The notes beneath the pieces are model-generated. The model was not told the DNA's origin. It worked only from the letters and a program-made list of their open reading frames with translations, and searched no databases. From Spiroplasma clarkii (GTDB lineage Bacteria > Bacillota_I > Bacilli_A > Mycoplasmatales > Mycoplasmataceae): DNA of 64,000 bases. This document shows, in pieces, positions 1 to 10,274 of the stretch (its first letter is position 1; each line of letters starts with the position of its first letter). Where the stretch lies: positions 372,001 through 436,000 of the forward strand of contig NZ_CP024870.1 in the NCBI RefSeq assembly GCF_002795265.1, read 5' to 3'. Made by a program: the position numbers and the translations under genes.

Positions 1-270
1 CTTACCAATCTCTACATTAATATTTTCTTTTGTTATTTCTACATTTAGTGAGCTCAGATCAAATTCTCATTCTGCTGAGTCAGTACCACCTGTAGATTCT
101 ATTCAAACCATTTCTGGAACTGCAAACATGTCTTTACTTTCAATCACAATCTTTTCAGCACTTGTTGGTTTAGCATCATCTTTTTCACTTGGTTTGTCAC
201 AAGCAACCACTGAGGCTGCAGTTGATGACATCAGTGTCCCTGCACCAATAATACTTAATAATTTTTTCAT
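1..270 (-). CDS. Lipoprotein, paralogue family A copy 1 (3' end outside window)
   Basis: Surface lipoprotein whose start, at the 270 side, lies in the window; the C-terminus runs off the left edge. The N-terminus is MKKLLSIIGAGTLM followed by a lipobox ending SVVAC (Cys 24), so it should be lipidated and held on the outer face of the membrane. The mature part begins with Lys/Asp/Glu-rich sequence and contains two TGA-encoded Trp in PEMVW and AEW contexts. GGAG lies just upstream of the ATG. It is collinear with the copies at 371-928 and 1039-1539, so the three are a tandem paralogue family. No function can be assigned beyond surface exposure. Confidence 0.85.
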
Positions 271-297
271 TTTTATATTTCTCCTAATTTAGTTTAA

Positions 298-322
298 ATA
301 TCATTAATTATATTAATGAAAT
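298..322. repeat. Palindrome upstream of lipoprotein copy 1
   Basis: Near-perfect inverted repeat with 11-bp arms and a 3-nt centre (one mismatch) between the stop of copy 2 and the start of copy 1. It is almost identical to the element at 956-980. It could be a terminator-like hairpin or an operator; there is no strong T-run. Confidence 0.5.
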
Positions 323-370
323 AACTTAGCTTGATAATTATTGTTGGAATTCTTAATAATCCAAACAACA

Positions 371-928
371 CTATCTATTCCAAATTATGAAGTGAAATAC
401 AGGATCATTCAAATTAACCTTTATAAGTTGGTTATCCAAATTATATTCTTTAATGTAGAATTTTGAGTCGAAACCACGGTCCATATTAGTACCTGGATTT
501 TCAAGTAAGGTATTAATTGCACTTTTAGTTAAAAGTGTTTTTGCTTCTTTTTCAATCCAATCTTTTAGTGAAATCCCTTTATTTTCCTTTGATTGGTTTA
601 AAAAGTCAGATTTCTCCATTCCATTTTTTAAAATGGGGTTTAAAGAATTTAATAGATACTTACCAATCTCTTCATTAATATTCTCTTTTGTTATTTCTAC
701 ACCTAGTGAACTCAGATCAAATTCTCATTCATCTAGGTTAAAGCCTCCAGGAGATTCTATTCAAACCATTTCTGGAGTTGCAAACATATCTTTATTTTCA
801 ATCGCAATTTTTTCAGCACTTGTTGGTTTGGCATCATCTTTTTCACTTGGTTTGTCACAAGCAACTACTGAGGCTGCAGTTGATGACATCAGTGTCCCTG
901 CAGCAATAATACTTAATAATTTTTTCAT
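371..928 (-). CDS. Lipoprotein, paralogue family A copy 2
   Basis: Complete 185-residue lipoprotein. The signal peptide MKKLLSIIAAGTLMSSTAAS leads to a VVAC lipobox (Cys 24). The mature domain has two TGA-encoded Trp (PEMVWIES and DEWEF) and a C-terminal half rich in Asn, Lys and Leu, ending FIIWNR. The start is chosen because GGAG lies about 10 nt upstream and the signal peptide begins there. It is the best preserved of the three collinear family members, and comparison with it shows that copy 3 has an early stop. The function is unknown. It is probably surface exposed, and duplication is typical of variable mollicute surface proteins. Confidence 0.88.
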
Positions 929-955
929 TTTTATATTTCTCCTAATTTCTTTTAA

Positions 956-980
956 ATTTCATTAATTATATTAATGAAAT
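956..980. repeat. 25-nt palindrome upstream of lipoprotein copy 2
   Basis: Perfect 11-bp arms (ATTTCATTAAT / ATTAATGAAAT) around TAT, between lipoprotein copies. The same element recurs at 298-322, so it is part of the duplicated unit. Confidence 0.6.
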
Positions 981-1038
981 AACTAATAATCTATTTGTTT
1001 CAAATTATGAAATCAAAAATAGGCATATTTAGTTTTGT

Positions 1039-1539
1039 TTATATAAGCTGGTTGTCTAAATCATAATCTTTAATATAGAATCCTGAGTCAAAAGATGCAT
1101 TTACATTTTGAGCATCATCATTAAGTAATCAAATTACTTTTCCTTCATGCAAAAGGTTCTTTGAATATTTATCAAATCACTCTTTAAGTGATAGTCCTTT
1201 ATCAAAAAATCCTTCATTTAAAAAATCATCTTTTTTTAATGCATCTTTGAGAGCTGGACTTAAAGAATTTAATAAAAATTTATTTATCTCAGCATTAATA
1301 TTTTCTTTTGTTATTTCTACACCTATTGAACTCAGATCAAATTCTCATTCATCTAGGTTAAAGTCTCCAGGAGATTCTATTCAAACCATTTCTGGAGTTG
1401 CAAACATATCTTTATTTTCAATTGTGAGTCCTACACTGATTGTTGGTTTAGTTCCATCTGAGTCATTACAAGCAACTACTGAGGCTGCAGTTGAAGACAT
1501 CAGTGTTTCTGCAGCCATAATGCTTAATAACTTTTTTAT
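1039..1539 (-). pseudogene. Lipoprotein, paralogue family A copy 3, degraded
   Basis: Third member of the family. At the position of the paralogues' ATG it has ATA (1537-1539), still preceded by the same ribosome-binding site. The first in-frame ATG is seven codons later (1516-1518) and would remove the charged start of the signal peptide. The reading frame is otherwise open, with the VVAC lipobox and TGA-encoded Trp. It ends at a TAA (1039-1041) where copy 2 has an AAG codon; the homologous C-terminal codons continue in frame beyond the stop, so this is a nonsense substitution. ATA initiation is allowed in translation table 4, so weak expression of a 166-residue protein is possible. Decay is more likely. 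Confidence 0.6.
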
Positions 1540-1541
1540 TT

Positions 1542-3173
1542 TTATATTTCTCCTAATTCATTTAGATATTTATTTTCAACTTCATCAATGGTGTTAATGA
1601 CATAATTCATATCATTCACTACATTTTGACTTTGAATTGATGTAAGTAATTTACCTGCTTTTTCTTTTCTAACTTTAATTAGCTGTTCTAAATTATTTGG
1701 AATAGACCTATTTTGATAGAAAAGTTCATAATTATAAATTGATGTGAATTCATCATTAATAATATGACTTACAGGTGATAGTTCACCAAAGATTTTATGC
1801 ATAAGAATAATTAATTTTCGTTTAGAATTAATTAGAGTCTCATTTTCTTTATTTAATTCATTGATTTTCTTATAGTTTTCCTTAATTTTTTTTCAGTTTC
1901 CATTTATTCCCACAGATAGTTCTGAAATAAGTGCAAGATCTTTTTTCTCTAAATCTTCAAATGCCTCCTTGTTTGTGCTTAGCTTGTCTAAATTTGGTTC
2001 AATATTACTTTTTAATGTGCTTCTACTATCAGCAATTAAACCATTGAATGCATCATGCAGTTTTTTTGCTGCAAAAGCTGGGGCAAATAAATCTTGTAGA
2101 AAACTTAATATTCCTCCAAGAACTGAATAATCTAAGCCTTTAACTACAACTTTTTGTAGCTTTTCTGCTCCCTTAAATTGATTATTGACTTTATCTTTAA
2201 TTTCAAAATATTCAAACATATCATCAACTAAGCTAGATTCACCTGAATCAGCAACAATATCTTCAACATATGAAGTTAGTTTGTTATCATATGATTTAAA
2301 CACTTCATTAAGCCCATCACTATTAACGTCTAAAATGTTTACAAAGCCTGCAATTCCTTTCATAACTACATCCATTGCATTTCTAAAGTTTTTAACATAG
2401 AAGATGCCATAGATTGGAATTCAAGCCATTTCATAATTTTCAGAATGTCATTCAGCTGAACTATAACCATTTTCCATATAGTTATATAGGTCAAAAAACA
2501 TGTTGTAGTATTCCATAAACATAGCTCTTGCTCTTGAATTTACTTCTAGAATTGTTTTTAAAATTTTAATTCTCTCATTGTTTGCAGCATTCTCAGCAAT
2601 TAAAACAGCATTCTCAGCTTCAATTTCTGCAATGGTTTTATTGTTAATTGAAATATCTGCAACAATTTTGTTAAATTTACTTTCAACAAAATTTCTTAAA
2701 TAGAAAAGCTCTTTGTTTTTAGCAATATTAAATTCTAAAAAATCATTTTGCAATCCCTCTTGGACTTGATTGTTAAATCGCACCATTTGATCATTGTATC
2801 AACTCATTGAATAATCATATAGATTTTGTCCATCAAGTATTGATAGTTTTTCAAGACGAACTTTGTAATAGTGAATATAGTTAATAAATTTATCTTGATA
2901 CTTATAGAAATTGTCTTCTAACACTAGGTCATTTAAGATTGCCATTGATGTTGTTAGTAAATCCACTAATTCATTATCTGGCAATTTCTTAGTATCTGTT
3001 GGATTGTAACTTAATGCTCTTTCAATTTTTAAGATAGTTTTATCCATTACAGATGTTACATCTGGACCATCCAAAAGACTATTGATTTGTACTTTTTTTG
3101 AAGTTTCAATAACAGCTCCCACTGGTGAAGAAATCAGTGTTAGAGACATTAAACTTAAAATTAATTTATGCAT
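1542..3173 (-). CDS. Secreted helix-rich coiled-coil protein B (possible pore-former-like partner)
   Basis: 543 residues once TGA is read as Trp (four internal TGA codons). The Sec signal peptide starts MHKLILSLMSLTLISS and probably ends near PVGA; there is no lipobox Cys, so the protein should be released. Order of parts: helical N-domain (about 25-150); coiled coil with Glu/Asn/Ile heptads (about 155-215); a middle region with an apolar stretch near 347-370 containing LGGILSFLQDLFAPAFAA; a second coiled coil (about 385-455); helical tail. The start codon overlaps the preceding gene by 8 nt and has a GAGGGGG ribosome-binding site, so the two are translationally coupled. The coil-hydrophobic-coil plan resembles ClyA/HBL-type alpha pore-forming toxins. 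That is architectural inference; no diagnostic motif is visible. Confidence 0.8.
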
Positions 3174-5043
3174 TTTTCATTACCCCCTCATATTTATTTG
3201 TGATAAACTCATATAACTCAATGTAACGGTTTTGTTTATACTCAATCTGATGATCTGAGGCATTATCTTGACCATATGAATATAAGTATTTACCAGTGAG
3301 TTGTTTTCTAAAGAGTTCTTCAATTCGGTAGTTTTCGTACTTATATTTTAAATTTTTAAGGGGTTCAAATTGCATTGCTCTGCTAGAGAACTCATCAAAG
3401 TCAATAATATCAGAGTAGTCTTTTAATCAATTATTGAATTCTTCAGAATCTGCAACTAGATTATCCAATTGACTATTTTTAACATATGCTTCTAAATCAT
3501 CAATTTTTTCAAGACTTTCAGCTATTTTTTTAATGAAATCATCAGCATCATTTAATAAGTTTGATTTATCATTTTCAAGTTGAGCTATTTTTTTGACAGT
3601 ATTTTCTTTCATTTCATAAAGTAGGGCAATTGGTTTGTCTAGCATTCCTGCAGCAACTGCTACATCTTTAAATCATTTTTTTGTTTCTTCTTTGATTCCA
3701 GTTACTAAATCAAAGGCTTTCTTTACTAAGTCAATTTTTTTAAGATCTATAAACTGAAATCTAAAACTTGAAATTACATTTCTAATGTCTGCAGTGAAGG
3801 CTGTAATTTTTCTCAAAATCATTTGAGCCTCAATTGAATCATCATTTTTAAATTCATCTTCAATAATAGAAAACATATTTGGCAAATCATTCATTATGAA
3901 ACTATCAAGAAAATTTGAATGGTTATGTAAATTTGTAAACATATCCATTTCCACAGCTAGAATGGCTAGTCCAATATCAACAATGTTTTCAATAACCTTT
4001 ATGATGGGAAGTTGTTCAGAAATGTATTCACCAATTTTGTCACTAAAAAGATCCTTAACCACATCTTTTGTCATATTATCCAAAAATGTTGCAATATTAT
4101 TGGTGGCATCTGGAACTATGATTTCTTCATCACCATTTATAGCACTTGTAAATGCCTCATAGATATCTTTAAAATCTTCAAATTCGACATCAGCATTTAA
4201 GAACTGTTCTTTAACATTGGCTAGAACTTCATCATAATCTAATCCTGGAATTTGATTAACTGCATATCTTACTAGTTGATCTAATGCACTTCACATTCCA
4301 TCATGAAGTATTTCAATTCAGATTTCTGAATTTCCAGCAAAAAATCCCTTAATATAGTCAATTCTTTCATGAATCATTGCTAGAATATTATCAAATATTT
4401 TTTCAACATTTTTACCTGCTTGAATTCCAATATCTAGATTTGACAATCCAGCTTTTAAGTCATCAACACTAGCTTCATAAACTGAAACCTCAGCTTTTAA
4501 ACCAGCTAATTCTGTTTTTGAGTCTTTATATTTTTCAATATCCTCAGAAATAAGTTCTGAGTATAAAATATTAAAGGCATAATAATTTAAATTAGCATAT
4601 TCAGAAACCTCACTATTTCTTGATTTAATTTCATTTATATAATCTTCTTGGTCTAATTTTGTTTGAATCATTTGATTTGCTTGTCCTAAGTTAAAGTTTA
4701 ATTCATTGAACTCAGAAACCTGGGTTTCACTTGTGATTAATTTATTTAAATTATTCATAAGTTGATAAAATGTGTTCATATAGTTGTTATATGAAAGTTC
4801 TGAGTAAAATCCAAACATTGGTTCAATACCATTGCTTAAAATTTCATGTAAACTTTCAAAATCATAGTTCTCAACATTGATGATGGTACTTTTTAAAATA
4901 TCATCATAGTGTTTTGAATCAACCTCATATTCTTTAAAAACACTTTTTGTGCTTCTAAGATTATTTCGAGTTAATGAGGTTGTTGTGATAATCGGTGGTA
5001 CAGAAAGTAAAACCGATGACAACAAAATTATTAATTTTTTCAT
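3166..5043 (-). CDS. Secreted helix-rich coiled-coil protein A (first gene of operon)
   Basis: 625 residues with three internal TGA-encoded Trp. The signal peptide begins MKKLIILLSSVLLSVPPIIT and has no lipobox Cys. The ATG at 5041-5043 is chosen over one two codons upstream because AAAGGA sits at a normal distance from it. Order of parts: helical N-domain; coiled coil about 165-205; helical middle; apolar segment about 345-365 containing DIGLAILAV; strongly heptad-like region about 476-530; charged tail. It is the first gene of a two-gene operon and overlaps the 543-residue protein. Both products share length class, secretion signal and coil-apolar-coil layout, so they probably act together outside the cell. 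The family is not recognised. Confidence 0.8.
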
Positions 5044-5788
5044 ACTCATTTTCCTTTAGAGAAACATCATTATTTCTCCCTTTCATCATATCTTCTTGCT
5101 ATTTCCTGGTATGAATTGATAGGAGAGACTAGTTCAATTATTAATTAAAATAATTTATGTAATTACTATGTCAATAAATAGTGTGGAACCAATCTCTTTA
5201 AAGGTGCTTTTGTAGATTTATTAGGCAATAGACTACAAAGTTGTGAGTAACCATCTATATTGATTTTTTTTAAGTTTTATTATTAATATTTAAAGAAATC
5301 TTTAACAGAACGATGATCCTCACTACTATTTTACGGTATTTTTTCGAAAAATAAATAGGTATTTTAAAATTCCTAAATTTATTTTCAAGATAGGTTGCAT
5401 AAAATCAAAAATGATTAATTGAAATAACAAACTTTTAAGTCTATTGCTTAACTTTAAGAGAGTTAATGACCCAATTTTATTGATAAAATTAGAAAATTTA
5501 CTTTTTTTAGAAAAAATTTAATGTTTTTTTGTAACTTAAAACTGGTTTAATCATTAAAAGTAACTTGAAAATAAATAGATCTTGAATAAAAATTAAACCA
5601 AGTTTGTATTAATTTTTTGAATGTCTTCAAGGGTACGATTTACAAATTTCCTTAGTTTTTGTCCTGGTGTAATCTTTATAAACTAAAAATTTATTTGTTT
5701 TGACAATAATTGTTGCTACATTTATTGTCTCAATTAACCAAAGTTGGGTGGGTAAAATATGATATAATAGAGATTGGAGTAAAATTAT
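5044..5788. other. Divergent intergenic region, no gene seen
   Basis: About 745 bp of AT-rich sequence between the minus-strand secretion operon and rlmN. No ORF has a plausible start and ribosome-binding site. It must hold promoters for both directions. An 8-bp inverted repeat (GACAATAA ... TTATTGTC) lies near 5702-5730, shortly before the rlmN promoter. Confidence 0.6.
5763..5768 (+). promoter_or_regulatory. -10 box of the rlmN operon
   Basis: TATAAT 20 nt before the rlmN start, with GGAG between. No good -35 hexamer is visible at 17-bp spacing. Confidence 0.6.
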
Positions 5789-6862
5789 ATGGACAAAACA
5801 AGCATTTTTAAATATACAATTGAAGATTTACAAAATATTTTAGTAGAAAATGGCTTTAAAAAATTTGCAGCACAGCAAATTTTTGATTGAATCTATGTTA
5901 AGTTAGAAGCAGATTTTAAAAATATGACTAACTTAAGCAAAGAACTAAGAGAATTTTTAGATGAAAACTATACTGCAGCACCTCTAAAAGATTTACTAGT
6001 AGAAGAGTCGAAAGATGGTACCATCAAAATTCTTTTTATGTTAGATGACAAAAGAACCATTGAAACAGTCTTGATGCCTCAAAAATATGGTCAATCAGTT
6101 TGTGTAACAACACAAGTTGGTTGTAAAATGGCATGTAAATTCTGTGCCTCAGGTCTAATCAAAACTGAACGTAACTTAGAAACAGATGAAATAGTTCGTC
6201 AAATCTTCACTATGAATGTTTTGTTAAAAAAGAAATTTCAAGATAACCCAGATAGTCCACAAGCCAGAGTTAGTCATATTGTGGTAATGGGTATTGGTGA
6301 ACCTATGGATAACTTTGATAATGTGATGAAGTTTATTAACATTGTTAATGATAATAAAGGTTTTGGGATTGGTGCTCGTCATATCACAGTTTCAACTTGT
6401 GGAGTAGTGCCAAGAATAATCCAATTTGCAGACTTAAAAAACCAAATCAATTTAGCAATTTCTTTGCATGCACCCAATGATGAGGTGCGAAACTTGTTAA
6501 TGCCAATTAACAAAGCCTTTAACATTAAAAAATTAATGGATGCAGTCCGTTATTACATTGGTACTACCAATCGTCGGATTACTTTTGAGTATATTTTAAT
6601 TGAAGATATCAATGATCTTCCTGAACATGCAGAACAATTAGCAAAATTAATTCGGGGAATTAATGGTTATGTTAACTTAATTCCTTATAATGAAGTTGAA
6701 GAAAACCCTTTTAAAAAATCAACCAAAATAGACAAATTCTTTAATATTTTAAAAAGAGCTGGCATAAATGCTATTGTTCGTAAAGAATTTGGAGCAGACA
6801 TTGATGCTGCTTGTGGCCAGTTAAGAGCTAAAAGAGAAGGTGCAATTAAAAATGAAATTTAA
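5789..6862 (+). CDS. rlmN: Dual-specificity 23S rRNA/tRNA adenine C2-methyltransferase RlmN
   Basis: Radical-SAM enzyme that methylates A2503 of 23S rRNA and A37 of some tRNAs. The translation is 357 residues, normal for the family. The cluster-binding CX3CX2C motif is present as GCKMACKFC (Cys 112, 116, 119). The two cysteines of the methyl-transfer mechanism correspond to Cys 105 (SVCVTTQ) and Cys 342 (AACGQL). VVMGIGEPMDN and an LAISLHAP-like motif are also present. One TGA-encoded Trp occurs near residue 34 (IFDWIYVK), supporting the start at 5789 with GGAG upstream. It is the first gene of the rlmN-stp-prkC-rsgA-rpe-thiN block conserved in Firmicutes and mollicutes, and it overlaps stp. 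Confidence 0.97.
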
Positions 6863-7616
6863 ACATGCAATCCACACAGATACAGGTAATTACCGAAAAT
6901 CAAATCAAGATTATTTAGACTTTTGTCTAAATAAACAAGGTGATGCTTTTGGAATAGTTTGTGATGGAATGGGAGGACATGCCCATGGTGAAGTTGCAAG
7001 TAAAATTGCTGTTACAAAATTTATTGAGTTATTTAAAAAACAAGATTTTACAGGCCTAAGTCAAAGAGAAGTTAACAAGTGATTAAGAGCAAGTGCAAAA
7101 AAAATTCACAACTTTATGAAAGAATATGCCAATAGTTACACTAAAACCTTAGATATGGGTACCACTTTAACTGCAATTTTACTAGTAAACAATGAAGCAT
7201 TTGTAATTAATATTGGTGATTCAAGAACCTATAAATTGGTTAATAGTAAACTTTTTCAAGTAACAACTGACCAAAACTTGTGAAATTCAACCCCTGAAGC
7301 AGAACGTCAAGATATTCAAGCATCAGGAGTTTATGGAGAACGTGCCAATGATGTCACTTTTTGAAAAGTTTTAACTAGTGCATTAGGACCAAAAAAAACT
7401 TTAAAAATTGACACATATTACATTGATAAACCTTATGGAACTTACATTTTAACCACAGATGGAGTTCATGATTACATTGACAATGACATTACAGCAGCCA
7501 CTTTAACTAACCAAAATACTACTTTAAAAGAAAAATGTAAAATCATTGTGGAAGATGCCAAAGAAAACATGTCAACTGATAATTTATCAATTTTAATTAT
7601 TGAAGTAAAGCAATAG
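6852..7616 (+). CDS. stp: PP2C-family Ser/Thr protein phosphatase
   Basis: 254-residue metal-dependent phosphatase, partner of the adjacent kinase. PP2C motifs occur in order: SNQDY near the N-terminus, CDGMGGHAHGEVAS with the metal-binding Asp, MGTTLTAILL, INIGDSRTYKL, LTTDGVHDYI, and a terminal TDNLSILIIE. Several Trp codons are TGA. The ATG at 6852 is chosen because the family's H-TDTG-RKSNQD start follows directly; it overlaps the end of rlmN by 11 nt. It probably dephosphorylates PrkC and its substrates in the cytoplasm. A hairpin overlapping the stop codon suggests partial termination before prkC. Confidence 0.95.
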
Positions 7617-7640
7617 TAGCACAATACTTTGCTTTTTTTT
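7607..7640 (+). terminator. Hairpin terminator after stp
   Basis: AAAGCAA / TTGCTTT arms followed by a run of T. The left arm overlaps the last codons of stp. It probably gives partial read-through to prkC. Confidence 0.6.
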
Positions 7641-7678
7641 GTTATGATATTTATAGAAATTTAAAAGGGGAGTTATTG

Positions 7679-8701
7679 ATGAAAAATTATACTGTTGGAT
7701 CATTGGTAAATGATAGGTATGAGTTAAAAGAAGTCTCAGGCTCTGGAGGAATGGCTTCAGTTTTTAAAGCTTATGACATTATTACCAAAACCTATGTTGC
7801 TGTTAAAGTTATTAATGAACAAACTTTAGTTAATCCTAATGGTTTGGAAAGATTTGAAATTGAAAAAGAATCAATTGCCAACCTAATTGAATCAAAATAT
7901 GTAGTTAAGTTGCATGATGTGATTCAAAAAGATGGAGCTTTTTTACTAATTTTAGAATATGTTGATGGAGGAGACTTTAAAAAGTTTTTAGCAGCTTTTG
8001 CTCCATTAACTACAACTGAAATTAAGTATTATTTTGGTGATTTGTGTAAAGCCTTAGATTTAGTTCATAGAAAAAAAATAGTTCACCGAGACATTAAACC
8101 AGAAAATGTCCTACTTACTTTAGATAAACAAGTAAAATTGACTGACTTTGGGATTTCTTTAATGGATGGTTATAAAAAAGAAGAAGAAAAAACTATTGGA
8201 ACCCCAAAATACATTGCCCCAGAAGTCATTGATAGTCAAAAAGCAACACCAAGAACAGATATTTACTCATTAGGAATTATGATGTATGAAGCTGCCACTG
8301 GAATGGCTCCATTCCGCAGTCGTAGTGCTCAAAAAATATCTTTAGAACACTTATACCAACGTCCAATAGCTCCCAGAGAACTAAATCCTGCAATTCCCCA
8401 GGCTTTAGAAAATGTTATTTTAAAAATGATTGAAAAAGATCCAGATAGTCGTTTTCAATCAATGCAAGAAGTTTTAAGTAGTTTAAAAGAAGTTACTGAC
8501 CAAGTTAATATTAAACCCTATGTTTACAAGGGTCGTTTCCGCAGTTTAAAAGGCGGTAACGATAGTCAAAAAGCAGTTGTTGCTGAAAATTTAAATTCTC
8601 GAAGAAGTGGTGTGATTAAAAAAACCACAATCACCACAAGCATTATTATTGGTTTGCTTCTTCTCTTTGCCTTTGTTGGCCTGTTATTGTGGATGATTTA
8701 A
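7679..8701 (+). CDS. prkC: Membrane-anchored Ser/Thr protein kinase (PrkC type, no PASTA domains)
   Basis: 340 residues. Kinase motifs: Gly-rich loop GSGGMASVF (21-29), ATP-binding Lys 43 in AVKV, catalytic HRDIKPENVLL (136-146), DFGIS (156-160), GTPKYIAPE (174-182), and TDIYSLGIMMYE. A basic stretch is followed by one membrane helix at the extreme C-terminus (about 316-340), where the protein stops. Firmicute PrkC/Stk1 proteins continue into extracellular PASTA domains that sense peptidoglycan or muropeptides. Their absence fits a wall-less cell. The start has AAAAGGGGAG about 7 nt upstream. rsgA follows 2 nt after the stop. The PP2C gene upstream is the expected partner. Confidence 0.95.
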   Translation: MKNYTVGSLVNDRYELKEVSGSGGMASVFKAYDIITKTYVAVKVINEQTLVNPNGLERFEIEKESIANLIESKYVVKLHDVIQKDGAFLLILEYVDGGDFKKFLAAFAPLTTTEIKYYFGDLCKALDLVHRKKIVHRDIKPENVLLTLDKQVKLTDFGISLMDGYKKEEEKTIGTPKYIAPEVIDSQKATPRTDIYSLGIMMYEAATGMAPFRSRSAQKISLEHLYQRPIAPRELNPAIPQALENVILKMIEKDPDSRFQSMQEVLSSLKEVTDQVNIKPYVYKGRFRSLKGGNDSQKAVVAENLNSRRSGVIKKTTITTSIIIGLLLLFAFVGLLLWMI

Positions 8702-8703
8702 AA

Positions 8704-9600
8704 ATGCCAACAGGAATTATTTTAAAAATTTTAAGTGAATTTGCCTATGTATTTTATGAAGAAAAAATATATGAGTGTAAAGCAATAGGAAAATTAAGGC
8801 ACACAAAACAAACACCAATAACTGGGGATAATGTTGAATTTAACATTCTTGATGAAAACAATTTCAAAGGACAAGTTTTACAACTTTTGCCTAGAAAAAA
8901 TGAATTATACAGACCAAGAATTGCAAATATTGACCAAGTTGTCATCATTACTGCTGTTCGAGAACCAGTTTTAAACACTTTTACCTTAAATAAGTATTTA
9001 GCTTTTATTGAGTATTTGAACATTAAACCAGTTCTAGCCTTTACTAAGGTTGATTTATTGAAAGAAAACGATGCAACTTATGCTTTGTTGAGTGAATATA
9101 AAAATTTAGGTTATGAAACTTACTTGATAAATAATATGATTGAAACTGATGCTGAATGAAATGCATTTTTACAATCTCTATTAGATAAAGTTTCAGTTTT
9201 TACTGGACAAACAGGTGCTGGTAAATCAACAACCTTAAATCACATTATTCCTGATTTGTTTGAACCAACACAAGAAATTTCAAAAGCCCTTAATCGAGGT
9301 AAACATACAACAACAAAAAATGAACTTTTTCATTATTTTGGGGGTTTAATTGGTGATACTCCAGGTTTTTCTTCATTTGAGTTTAAAGACTTTGATAAAT
9401 ATCAATTAGCACATAGTTTTAAAATGTTTGAAGAACATTTAAATGCTTGTAAATTTAATGATTGCTTACATTTACCTGAAACTCCTGGTTGTAAGATTTT
9501 GCAATTAGTTCACAATCACCAGATCCCAAATTTCATTTATGATGATTATGTCAAAATGCAAAGAGAAATGTCGGAAAAAGAATATAGGAGAAAAAAATAA
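8704..9600 (+). CDS. rsgA: Ribosome small-subunit biogenesis GTPase RsgA
   Basis: 298-residue circularly permuted GTPase that checks 30S subunit maturation. N-terminal OB-fold, then G4 (TKVDL) before G1 (GQTGAGKST, about 168-176), G2-region HTTTK and G3 DTPGF, the permuted order typical of the family. The C-terminal zinc site shows as CKFNDCLH followed by PGC. One TGA-encoded Trp lies at residue 152. The start at 8704 (MPTGIILKIL) matches the family's usual beginning; a GTG 15 nt upstream overlaps prkC and is less likely. The stop overlaps the rpe start as TAATG. In other bacteria RsgA is phosphorylated by PrkC, so the grouping may be functional. Confidence 0.96.
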
Positions 9601-10274
9601 TGAAAAAATATCTAGTTGCCCCCAGTATTTTAACTGCAGATTTTTTAAATTTAAAAAAAGAATTAGATTTATTACAAGCTGCTGGTATTAAGTACATCCA
9701 TTATGATGTCATGGACTACCACTTTGTTCCAAATCTTAGTTTTGGACCAAAAGTACTTAGTGATATTACCAACAATTATGATTTTAAAATTGATATTCAT
9801 TTGATGGTGACTCTTGACAAGTACACTCTTTCAGATTATCTAACACCATTTTTACAAAAAAATGTAAGTCAAATTACTTTTCACTATGAGGCACTTGTAG
9901 CAGAACAAATTCAAGAATTTATCAAACTTTGCAAAACAAATGACTTAAAATGTTCTTTGGCAATCTCCCCAGATACTAAGGTAAGTGAACTAACACCATA
10001 CCTAGCAGATCTTGATAATGTATTAGTAATGACAGTTTACCCAGGTTATGGAGGTCAAACCTATTTACCTGAAGCAGGTAAAAAAATTGCTGAACTGCAA
10101 AAATTAAAAGCTACAAATAACTATCATTATTTAGTAGAGGTTGATGGAGGTATCAATGATGCAACTTATAAAATTGTTCAAGAGCATGGAGTTGACATGA
10201 TAGTTGCTGGTAGTTATTTGGTTGGTCAAGATCTAATGACACTAAAAGAAAGGGTGGCTAAACTTGAAAACTAA
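9600..10274 (+). CDS. rpe: Ribulose-phosphate 3-epimerase
   Basis: 224-residue TIM-barrel enzyme of the non-oxidative pentose phosphate pathway, interconverting ribulose-5-P and xylulose-5-P. Family signatures: APSILTADF at the N-terminus, HYDVMDYHFVPN with metal-binding His/Asp, DIHLMV, VMTVYPGYGGQ, and VEVDGGIND plus VAGSYL for phosphate binding. Length and motifs are complete. It shares one nucleotide with rsgA and its last codons overlap thiN. Confidence 0.97.
   Translation: MKKYLVAPSILTADFLNLKKELDLLQAAGIKYIHYDVMDYHFVPNLSFGPKVLSDITNNYDFKIDIHLMVTLDKYTLSDYLTPFLQKNVSQITFHYEALVAEQIQEFIKLCKTNDLKCSLAISPDTKVSELTPYLADLDNVLVMTVYPGYGGQTYLPEAGKKIAELQKLKATNNYHYLVEVDGGINDATYKIVQEHGVDMIVAGSYLVGQDLMTLKERVAKLEN

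Noticed and set aside
1542-5043. Mycoplasma Ig-binding/Ig-protease (MIB-MIP) pair
   Set aside because: Neither protein shows a serine protease motif, and both are coiled-coil rich without the expected domain order.
5044-5788. A structural RNA gene (RNase P, tmRNA, 4.5S) in the divergent gap
   Set aside because: No conserved core of these RNAs was recognised.
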